64,000 nucleotides of DNA, taken from positions 15,259,839 through 15,323,838 of the forward strand of contig CM049316.1 in assembly GCA_026874595.1 (NCBI GenBank). The letters are read 5' to 3'. The position numbers and the translations under genes were made by a program. The notes below the pieces were generated by a model. It saw only the letters and a list, made by a program, of their open reading frames with translations, did not search any database and was not told the DNA's origin. This DNA comes from Sipunculus nudus (Eukaryota > Annelida > Sipuncula > Golfingiida > Sipunculidae). Below are positions 26,001 to 38,000 of this stretch, one piece after another (the stretch's first letter is position 1; the number at the start of each line of letters is the position of its first letter).

Positions 26001-29000
26001 TTTAGGCGGATACACGTAGTCGCTTGTCGACTACCCGTATTCTAGTTGAAAAATGAAGTTTTTCATTAATATCTCAAAGGTATTAAGTCCTAGTGACCAA
26101 ATTCTTGGCATGACAGGGGATTTTGGAGACATCTAATTGTATGCCAAATTTTACGAACTGAGAGCTTAAGTTGGGGAGCTGAGCTCTTGCAAACTGCATA
26201 ACACTAGCCTGATGTAAACAATAACGTTACATGGTGCTTGAAAACTTGAATAAAATCTTCAGTTTTTGATCAACTGGTTTCAAATTTTTGGTGTTAACAG
26301 ACAAAACGCTAACAAAAACATGCTGAGAAAATAAATCCACAGTACTAACAGGAAAAAAACGTGCCATGGTCAAAGTTAGGCAAAATTTAAGGTACCAATT
26401 TTTTATTTTTGTTAATATTTTTAAAAATTTAAAAGATTTTGATCTAATTTTGGGTATATAATTTAATTTTGATTAATTAAAATTATATTACTTGAAAAAA
26501 AGTCCATAGCTTTAGCAAGTTTTGTGTAAAGTGATCAAATATCATTCCTGATTTTTTACAAAATGCATTATGTTCTGGCCCATAACTTTCTTAAATTATA
26601 TAATACAGACATAATTTCAGGCATGTACATAGGAACTATATAGAGGAATATTTATGGTAAATATGAGGATAAACAGATGAGTGGTTTTGATATTAGGCAG
26701 CCCTGAAGTGTGAAAATAGGTTTTTGATAAAAAATTGAGGTTTTTCCTTAATTTCTCAAAGGAACAAAGTCGCAAAGACCCAGTTTTAGGCTTGGTAGGA
26801 GATCTTGGGGACATCTAACACTATGCCGAATTTTGGATTCCTAGGTCTTACGGTTTCAAAACGTGCCACATCTACGGACGGACGGACGGACGGACGGACG
26901 GACAGACGGACGGACGATGGACAATGGACCATGACTATAGCTAAAAAGGAGAGGCACATATCCTTAAAGCAGGTTAGACTGATTTTTACCAATGATGCTC
27001 AGCAAAAATCCAATATCTTTTATACGTCCAGGTCGTCAATTACAAATATAAAAAAGAAACACTGTATTCCTCGGGTAAAATGGCACTAAATTAATCATTA
27101 ACTGTCGTACTTACTTACCTCTAGAACCTTGTCCGCATTTCAGAATGTTCGTTTTTACAAACAAAAAGCTTGTCCCCCGACGCTTTCGGAATAACGGTGC
27201 TCTACTGTACTTATATAAATACACAAGCATTTTTCTAGAGCAATTCATTGAAGTTTTCAATCACATTATCATAAAAGGGTAGAAAAGCAGGAAAAGAAGG
27301 AACTGTGAAGAAAAAGTAGGAAAATAGGTCAGACTAAAAAAGTAGGAAAATAGGTCAGACTAAAAAAGAAGGAAAATAGGTCAGACTAAAAAAGTAGGAA
27401 AATAGGACAGACTAAAAAAGTAGGAAAATAGGACAGACTAAAAAAGAAGAAAAAATAGGGCCTCATTTTTCTGTACATCTGTATTGCAATTTCCACAGAT
27501 AAATTTTTCACTGGTGCTGTGACTGGGTGGGAGGGTGGGGGTGTGACTGAATTTTAAGCAATAACAAGAGCATTTCTTTACATTATGGAGTGGACACAGG
27601 AAATTAGTTTAAACAAGAAAACTGTCGAGTTGGTATGTATAGTGTATGCATGGGGAGTATGGCTCTGTATAGGTTTCACTGTCCATAGAATGAAGATTTA
27701 GATCTGTGATAATATGTTAATATCAAGCTGACTGGATTCCAGGTCTTTTTGCAAGGGGCTTATCATTTTTTAAGACACAAGAGAATATTTCACTTGAGAA
27801 TCCCATTTCAGCTTTAGAGTTATGGCGGGGTTGCTCTATTAATTATAAAATCTGAGCAACTACTGGGTAAACTCTATTCTGTAAACCACTACCCACCTGA
27901 TTTAAGGGGATAATCATTTTAATGCTTATACTTTTGTTGTTACACAGAAATATATTCCATATAGTGACAACCTGACATGGCTTGAAAGTAATTTTATTAA
28001 GTCCAAAGCTTGCCTTAATATTTTTCAAATCATTCTCAAAATCTGACAAATCAAATGTGTCTTTGAATGAGTTAACATCATGGATATAACTGGTTATGTT
28101 TCAATACACAAGTGTTCTATACATGATATCATCCATTAAGCAGCTGTAAATTGTGAGCACTGACCTTAAATGTCATCATTAGGGTTAAAAAGGCTGAGAC
28201 ACACAGAGTAAAAATACATTTTATTTGTTAAATATTGCATAACGTAGGTATTTGTTCACTTGTTTTTAAATCGGCTTCATAACTTTCCAGTTAAAAAAAT
28301 TTCTTTATAAACTTAAAAGAAAGCTGGTGCTTGTGGAACTGACTACAGGTAATATCAGAATTCCAAGCATTTAAAGAATACAAAATTCACTGATTTATCC
28401 CTGAGTTTTCACAGATGAATGTTCAAGGGTCTAGGATGATAAATTTAATTCTGACACATCATCAGTGTTACTGTAGGGAACAACAGAAGTATTGATCAAG
28501 GTAAAACTAAACACTGGTACATATACCAAAGTATATATTCTGTGACATAAAGCAACCACAGACCATTTTACATTGACTGAACGTGATATAACAGAACAGA
28601 AAAAACTACTTTTTTTATTCAGGGACAATAAAATTCTGAGACATTTCTCTTATTTGAGGGATTCTTGAACAAAATTTCCTTACTTTTCCCTGACCTGAAA
28701 AGGAAAATCTGCCCCCCCCCCCCCACCCCCTCCTCAACCCAAGTGCTTCAATGATTTCAAGGATGAACGAGAACCCTGTTAAATCATACCCCTGGTTGTG
28801 TCCAGTCATATTTTGAACCATGATGTTGAATGACAGCCTTCTGTGCTGATGTATTTTGTGTCTGGTACACACCTGTATTTTATCTACCACACCGTAAGAC
28901 TCCATTCTGCTGGCAACATTGACCGTATCACCCCAGATGTCATACTGAGGTTTCACTGCTCCAATGACACCGGCCACAACCGGCCCATGGTTTATTCCTG

Positions 29001-32000
29001 TAAAAGAATACAATACTCAGAGGTGCTCAAGCACTATTACAATTTGATAAATTTAATTTGAATCAAAATTTTTTTATGGAAAGGTATTGCATTAACTAAA
29101 TAACACAATCATTTTTTTGTAAAGAGTTTATAAGATCTTTTTTTTAAGATTACATGTATTTCATTTAAATATACATGTATATATTTTTACAGAGAGATGG
29201 AACAAGAATACACAGAAAACTTTTCTGTGTATTAATGTTCAAGCTCTACATTTACAGTGAAACAGCATTGCTATCTGCCTTTCTATCTATAGTTGAAATA
29301 ATTTATGGAAAGTTAAAAGATTAAATTATAAACATTTTTTTTCAATTGATGAGAATCACAAGTTGACTGTCAGCTAAATGAAATTTCACACTTTATCTTT
29401 TCTGCAGACAGATACTAAATCACATTTTCACACCTGTGAAACCTATTGCTTAATTATGGATGACTTACCTATCCTGAGTTTAAAATTGTTGAGATAGTGT
29501 GTGTTGATTTGATCCAGCAGGGTAATTATAGTTAATGCAAACTCCACAATCATCACAACCGGGTCCTTCTGTTTGGCAGTCTGTAAAAAATATATCATCA
29601 CAATGGTTAATGCAAACTCTACAATCACTACAATCCTTCTGTTTGGCAGTCTGTAATAATTATAACATCATAATGGTTAATGCAAACTCCACAATCACCT
29701 CGATCTTTCTGTTTGGCATTCTGTAATAAATATAACATCATAATGGTTAATGCAAACTCCTCAATCACCTCGATCCTTCTGTTTGGCAGTCTGTAATAAA
29801 TATAACATCATAATGGTTAATGCAAACTCCACAATCACCTCGATCCTTCTGTTTGGCATTCTGTAATAAATGTAACATCATAATGGTTAATGCAAACTCC
29901 ACAATCACCTCGATCCTTCTGTTTGGCAGTCTGTAATAATTATAACATCATAATGGTTAATGCAAACTCCACAATCACCTCGATCCTTCTGTTTTGCGGT
30001 CTGTAATAAATATAACATCACAATGGTTAATGCAAACTCCACAATCACCTCGATCCTTCTGTTTGGCGGTCTGTAATAATTATAACATCATAATGATTAA
30101 GGCACACTGTACAATCACCGCGACCAGGTCCTTCTGTTTAGCAGTCTGTAAAAAATATATCATCATCACATATGACAAAGTTGTGTAAGTAATGCTGCAC
30201 TTAATTCAATATTGCTGATTTAAACAAGACCTACAGGCCTAATGCAAACATGTGCAATGATATTACACCAGGTATAATGCTTCAATACTGGACCATTACT
30301 TTTCAAGAAAATGTGTAACATGTACAATGCAAGTACAAAACACTTAGAACAAGAAACAAACAAACATCACTGCTGCAATTCTGACATGGGTGCACACAAC
30401 ACAAAAACAAGAATATAGGTAGTCAACAGGCGACTACATGTATCCACCAAAATCAGAGTGGGAATAGGTGAAGAGAGGCATGGATTGAGTGGCAAGGGGA
30501 AATAGAATGAGGTGTGTTGCATAATAGCCTGGATGTCTGCAGCCAAAATGTGTATGTAGGTTGCGCCACCTATCACAAAATCCAGAAAGCTGTCCAAGAT
30601 GTATAAACATGCAAAATTTTAAGCAGATAAGTCAAACCACTACTGAGATATGAGTGATTTTAGCCAACGGTAGACAAACAGACAGACCCTGTGCAAAAAT
30701 GGTGGCAGGTGGCGTCACCAATTTTGTGTATGATTAAGAGATACGTGAGATCTATACACGTGCAAAATTTCAGGGGGATATGTCAAACCAGTCCTCATAT
30801 ATAAGTCTGAATGTCTGCAGCGTATACATAAATATAAGTGGCGCCACCTGCCATAAAATCATGAAAGCTGTCCAGGATGTATACACATGCAAAATTTCAG
30901 GTGGATAGGTCCAACCAATGCCGAGATACGAGTGTTTTTGTCCCAAGGCAGATGAACAGACAGACACTGTGCAAGAATGGTGGCAGGTGGTGCCACCAAT
31001 TTTGTGTATGATTAAGAGATATATGAGATCTATACACACTCAAAATTTCAGGGGGATATGTCAAACCAGTCCTGAGATATAAGCCTGAATGTCTACAGCA
31101 TATACATAAATGTAGGTGGCGCCACCTGCCCAAAAATCCAGAAAGCTATTAAAGATGTATCAACATGCAAAATTTTAGGCAGATAAGTCAAACCACTGCC
31201 GAGATATGAGTGATTTTATCCCACGGCAAACAAACAGATGGAGTCTGTGCAAAAATTATTGCAGGTGGAGCCACCTGTTTTGCCTATGATAAAGAGCTAT
31301 GTGAGATCTATAAAAATGCAAAACTTTTGCCCAATCGGTCAAATGGTTCCTGAGATATGAGCTTGGATGTCTGCAGCATAAATTTGAATGTAGGTGGCGC
31401 CACCTGTCATAAAATCCAGAAAGCTGTCAAGGATGTACAAACCTGCAAAATTTTAGGCAGATATGTCAAACCACTGCTGAGATATGAGTGATTTTATCCC
31501 ACGGCAAACAAACAGATGGAGGCTGAGCAAAAATGATTGCAGGTGGCACCACCTGTTTTGCCTATGATAAAGAGCTCTGTGAGATCCATAAAAATGCAAA
31601 ACTTTTGCCCAATTGGTCAAATGGTTCCTGAGATATGAGCTTGGATGTCTGCAGCGTAAATTTGAATGTAGGTGGCGCCACCTGTCATAAAATCAAGAAA
31701 GCTGTCCAGGATGTATACAGATGCAAAATTTCAGGTGGATAAGTCCAACTGATGCAGAGATATGAGTGATTTTATCCCACTGCAAACAAACAGACGGAAG
31801 CTGTGCAAAATGATATCAGGTGGCGCCACCAGTCTTGTGTATGATAAAGAGCTATGTGAGATCTATAAACATGCTAAATTTTTGCCCAATAAATCAAATG
31901 GTTCTGAGATATGGGCTTGGATGTCTGCAGCGTAAATTTGAACGTAGGTGGCGCCACCTGTCATAAAATCAAGAAAGCTGTCCAGGATGTATACACATGC

Positions 32001-35000
32001 AAAATCAGTCAAGTGGTTCCTGAGATATGAGCTTGGATGTCTGCAGCATAAATTTGAAAGTAGGTGGCGCCACCTGTCATAAAAGCAAGAAAGCTGTCTA
32101 GGATGTATACACATGCAAAATTTCAGGTGGATAAGTCCAACCGATGCAGAGATATGAGTGATTTTATCCCACTGCAAACAAACAGACGGAGGCTGTGCAA
32201 AATGATATCAGGTGGCGCCACCAGTCTTGCGTATGATAAAGAGCCATGTGAGATCTATAAACATGCTAAATTTTTGCCCAATCAATCAAATGGTTCTAAG
32301 ATATGAGCTTGGATGTCTGCAGCGTAAATTTGAACGTAGGTGGCGCCAACTGTCATAAAATCAAAAAACCTGTCCAGGATGTATACACATGCAAAATTTT
32401 AGGCAGATATGTCAAACCACTGCCGAGATATGAGTAATTTTATCCCATGGCAAACAAACAGACGGAGGCTGTGCAAAAATGATCGCAGGTGGCGCCACCA
32501 GTTTTGCGTATGATAAAGAGCTATGTGAGATCTATAAACATGCAAAATTTTTGCCCAATCGGTCAAATTGTTCCTGAGCTTGGATGTCTGCAGCTTAAAC
32601 GTGAATGTAGGTGGCGCCACCTGTCATAAAATCAAAAAAGCTGTTCAGGATGTATACACATGCAAAATTTCAGGTGGATAAGTCCAACCAATGCAGAGAT
32701 ATGAGTGTTTTTATCCCAAGGCAGATGAACAGATGGACACTTTGTTGCAGGTGGCGCCACCATTTTTAGTGTATGTTATAAAGCTTTCCAAGGGTTACAT
32801 TTGTGCAAAATCTTTAGCTTTATTGGTCAAACGGTTCCTGAGATATGTGGGTTTATGTGTGGAAACAGATACACAAATGGATGCTGGGCAGAGAGGAAAG
32901 GTCAGAGGTCAACCAAAAATGAGGGCGCAGCAGTTCACATGTGACCAATCATAATTCCGAATTTTAAAAAATTCTGCAAAGTGGTTGTGGAGGAGTTCTC
33001 CGGAAACCTATGCAGCGATGGTTGCAGCGTCGGCGTCAGACTGAAAACATAGTATCCGCAAAACCACTGTTTTGGTGGATACAATGATTGTAGCTGGCAC
33101 CACCAGTCTTATATACAAGAAGAGATATATACATATGCCCAATGTCAGACTGATATGCCCTCCTGTGAAATAAGCAGTGACATACACTGTGCAAAAATTA
33201 CTGTAGGTGGAGCCACCGGTCTTGTACACTATAAAGCTACCCAATATGTATAAACATGCCCAATTTTAGGCTGATGTATCATATTCCTCTGTAGAAATAA
33301 GCAGGCGCATACACTGCAAAAGTCAATGTAGTTGGCACCACCTGTCTTGTAAATGAGAATACCATCAAAGACGCATAGACAGGTCAAAATATCAGTCCAA
33401 TACATAAAACTTCCCAAGAGTTTGATGCACTTGGCTGACAAGGGTTAGGTGAGTAAGGCAGTTGCCCCCGAGTGACCTGTGACAAATTGCTGCCTCGAGC
33501 TACTGCACTGAGTGAACTCTTGACCTGCACCTGGCTAGACTGAGTGAACTTTTGACCTGTACCTGGCTGCACTGAGTGAACTCGACCTGTTGCATAATCT
33601 GACACAGTTGGCAGTCTGCCAAAGCTATAAATAGATTCAGGCTGAACTTTGGTGCCAAATATGATGCAGTGAGCAGTCTACCAAAGCTATCAACAGAATG
33701 CAGCTACTGCACTGAGTGAACTCTTGACCTATACGTGGCTGCACTTCTTCCAATCCTGGCACTGTGCCAAAACTATTTTTAGAGCTGACATCATCTTGGC
33801 TTACGGCCAACATCAAGGCACTGGCAATCTGCCAATGGTAAACCAAGTGCTGCCATCTGTACACAAAAGTGGTCCCTACTTGAAATAACTTTGAAATTTA
33901 TTTTCCCAATACAAAATGTTTTACAGCTGACTTTTTATAAAAAAGAAATCAGGAATATATGTAAAATTATTACAGATGCATACTGAATGCAAAATTAAAA
34001 TACAGATATATCTCATTGATGACAAATTATTGAATTAAGTTGAGTAGGGATACCAATAATCTATAATCCATGTACAGTTGTCTTTATATAGCCACAGAGA
34101 GCTGAATTTCCATGATTGTAACATAACCTGTAATGATGAATAACTTAAATAAAAAATCTAAATTTTTAAAAGCTTTTAAAAAAACTTTTTTGTCAATATT
34201 AACCAAAGATAACCTGAAATCTAAATGTCTAGTGGCATGATGTAATAGATGCTGATAAACTGGTGCCAGGCTAGATGTAACAGCATCACACAGCTAACAT
34301 ATATAGTAAAATGACTCCATTCAATCTCCATAATTCAGCCAAAAATCATTCATGTGGAACCATTAATGACAATTATTATAAGAATTATTGTAGGGATTAT
34401 TCTTGTAAAATATTTAACAAACTGGCTTCATTGGCATCAGTCAAAAATTTTGCAGGTTTATAACTCATATAGGAAGATACAGCAAAGTGGATAAGTTCAG
34501 CTTCCTGTAACTCAGCCAAAAAGCACTGAACCAAAACCACTTGAACAAACTTGAATTATCAACATCTGAGGATAATTAATGTGTGAGATTTGAGAATTAG
34601 GCCCAGTGGTTTTTAAGAAGAAGATCTTTGTAGCCACTGAACTAAAATGGGCTGTTATGGCATATGACTAAATTCACCTTCCCATAACTTACCCAAAAGT
34701 CACTGAAAAGAGACCATTTGAACAAACTTCAGTTGGCACTTCCCTAGGATCATTTCTGTGCGATATTAAACATTTTGGCCATATGGTTTCAGAGTAGAAG
34801 TTTTTTGTAGCCCTCAGTGTGATACAGGCACTGATGACCCCGTACAAAAAAGGCCCATGCAGGTGGCGCCACCAATACCTCAATTTCAGATATTACCTAT
34901 GTGACCAACATTGGCATAAAATTTGACGATGATAGCTCCAGCTGATTCAGAGATTTAAATTTTAATATGCTTTTTTGCACAGTTAACAAAGTTCAACCTC

Positions 35001-38000
35001 CTGTAACTCGGCCAAAAATCTCCAAACTGGAACCATTTGAACAAACTTCAGAGAGATTGTTCCAGGGATCATTGGACAACTGTGAAATATTGGACAATTT
35101 GGCTGGACAGTTTCGGAGAAGAAGATTTTTAAAGCTTTTTTAGCTTTTTCCCTATAAAATCTAAGAAAATGCAGTTAGAAAAAAATAAACAAAATCCGAT
35201 ATAGTTTTTTGGATGACTGATTATTTGCAAAAAAATTAGTGATGCCTGCCGTTTTTGAGATAGCTTTGGTTAACGTACAGACGACGCACGACGCGTGACA
35301 CAGGACCCCACACCATCGCATAAGGTCGCAGGTTAGCTAAAAAATACTGTATTCAACTTTATAAGGGCCAAAGATGCTGAACATTTTGCGTATGCCACAT
35401 TTCTGACCCCTCAACACCAATACCATCCCACCCACCCCCCACCCTCTCTACAGCCCTAATATGACAGACCTTATTGACCATCTCAGGTTTGTTGTTAAGG
35501 ATCAGTCATGGAGTGATATCAAATTCTTATCTTGTGTTAATTATTCTATGTTACTGTGGTTGTCTTTTAGTTTGCAAGGGTTTCAAGTCTGAGATCTTAA
35601 TGAACAGAACATTAGGACAAAAGTAAAACCTTTGAAAATATGAGGTCCCATGGTGAAGGATAGTCAAAATAAAAAGACATTTATTATAAAAAATAATATA
35701 TCTTGTGTTTTATCTGAATATCAAAGATGGCTGTTATAAAAGATAACGGATCTTTCACATTATTTACCGTTAATTAATCATAATATCCACTCATTCAGTG
35801 TTCCTTTGGGTCCCCTCCAATTAATTGATTTTATGCACAATTATCTAATATATCAAGTTCATATAACAACAAATATAAACTGTGTGAAATTATGGAAATT
35901 TTAATGAACAAATTTGAAGCCGACTACGGTATTTAATTTATTCAGAAGTGGTGGTGTTGATGATGACATGCATTTACAGAGTATATGGTTCCCTCCTTAC
36001 CTCTGCATCATCTCTACCAGGCCGGAGTCCTGATGCTGCCATATACGTCGTTCCAATAGTTTTGATCTTCTCTACACTACTGAACTTGGGTTTGGACAAA
36101 AGCTGCAGATGAAAGTGAATATTACTACTTAGTTTGTTCTTCACTTAACAAAGGATTATCTGTATATTTTACAGAGGGAACAAACTATGCACAGAGGAAT
36201 CTGGAAAGAACAACATCACTTAAATTTTGAGTCTAATATTCACAGGTTACTAAAACATTAACTGAGGTAAACACCCTTCATTTTATTAGGATTAGCTAAA
36301 CTTTTAGATAAAGAGATAAATAACCTCCATGTTCTTGTTCTTATTTTCCTGTAAAAAAATACACTCTCACAGGAAATATATTTGACTAAAAAATTTCAAA
36401 AAGTCATTCAAATAAAGTTTAAGGCTGTAATAAAGTTGTATGTCCACTAGATATGTGATTTTAACTAGACATTTCTTGGCACCGCTGATGCCATAGTATC
36501 GCCAGACAAATGAGGTTTTGTGGTATTTTGTTGATATAATGTGATGTATTTGTATTTTAGCAATGAATGTGAGAAACATTTGTACAAAATATAGGAATAT
36601 TTTGGATTTGGAAGGACAATTGATCAAAGGGTTTTTGACTTATAATGCTCACAGTGCTGTCAAGTGGCCCTTTTTAAGATATTCATGATTTTATGTTTTT
36701 CACCAAATATGGGAATATTCAAGGTCAAGGTCACTCTCACAGTCACGGTCATGACCCCAAATCAATAAACTGCATTCCAAAATATCCAACATTTGAAAAA
36801 AAATAAATAAATTTAAAAAAAAATAATTTAAATTAAATTAAATTTTAAAATTAAATTTAAAATTAAATATACCTCATTCCATAAACTATATCTATATACA
36901 TGCATAACATGAAAGAAATCTGTCCATTACTGTTTGACTTATAATGCTCACAGTATATACTGTCAAGTGGCAATGATGGGGTATTCAAAGGCGCAAAAAA
37001 CAAGAAAAGGACAACAGATGGCGCCACCTATCTTCTGCAAAAGACAAAACTATCCAAGATCTTCCGTCAACTTGATTTTTGGACTAATCCATGCATCCCT
37101 TTTTAAGATATTCATGATTTTATGTGATTTTCACCATATATGGTAATATTCAAGGTCAAAGCCACTCTCAAAGGAAAGGTCATGACCCCAATTTTAATAT
37201 ACATCATCCCATAACCCATACCTATGTACATGCATAATATCAAAGAAATCTGTCAATCAGTTTTTGACTTGTGATGCTAAAAGTACTGTCAAGTGGCAAT
37301 GATGGGGGTATTAAACGGCACAAAAACAAGAAAAGGATACTAGGTGGCACCACCAGTTTCCGGTACATGACATCACTATCCAAGGTCTTTGTCCAACTTG
37401 ATTTTTGGATAAATCCATGAAAGATTTCTTGAGATATTTAAGAATTTGTGTGATTTTCCCCAAAAATTGGTTCTATTCAAGGTCAAGGTCACTCTCCTAG
37501 TGGAGGTCATGACCCCATTTTAAATAGGCTTCGTCCTCTCACCTATATCTATAAATGTGTCAAGTTTGAAAAAGATCCTTGAAATATTTTTTGAGTTATT
37601 GTGTCCAAAAGAAATCTCTGCGGCAGCGGCGGCGCAACCGTGCCTAAACCATAGTATCTCCAGACTATGTCTGGCGATACAATAAAGTATGTATGCCAGA
37701 CACTATATATCAATATCTCATTTTAGTCACAAATCATCTGCATATTTTATCACTAGAACCACTCAAGATTTGTTTTTTTTTCTGTTAATATACAATTTAG
37801 CCTCTTCAATGTAAGGTTTTTTATGGTTTATGTTTCTCTCACTGGTTGAAATGGTTGGCAACACCCTTCACTAATAGTAAAGCCAGTTTTCATCAAATAT
37901 TACGATTTACAGATTACCCCTTAAAACTGGAAAATAAAACTTAACTGATTTCCAAAAGACACTTGAGAAGCATGTTTGTAAAACTAATCTAAACTCTCAG

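Larger units (their letters stand above)
23441..27207. mobile_element. pogo/Tigger-like non-autonomous element (inverted ends)
   Basis: The left end reads CAGTAGAGCGCTGTT at 23,441, preceded by TA. The right end, read on the minus strand from 27,207, is CAGTAGAGCACCGTT, also flanked by TA. Ends of this kind with a TA duplication are typical of pogo/Tigger elements. No transposase frame is present. The interior holds other repeats, so either this is one element that gained insertions or the two ends come from separate copies. Confidence 0.45.
23005..28872 (-). other. cyclase intron (5.9 kb), repeat-filled
   Basis: Lies between the last two coding exons. It contains a pogo-like inverted-end pair (23,441-27,207), a palindrome array at 24.6-26.0 kb, a family 1 repeat at 26.2-26.95 kb and a 26-bp tandem repeat at 27.3 kb. 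No exon is seen inside it. Confidence 0.75.
30151..36000 (-). other. cyclase intron (rest), dominated by one large repeat
   Basis: The intron between exons 36,001-36,102 and 29,469-29,580. Most of it is the element at 30,226-35,340. The stretch 35,341-36,000 shows nothing I can name. Confidence 0.7.

Noticed and set aside
29581-30150. Regular 70-bp repeats that might suggest a CRISPR array
   Set aside because: There are no unique spacers. The whole unit repeats, it derives from a eukaryotic exon edge, and the surrounding gene has introns.
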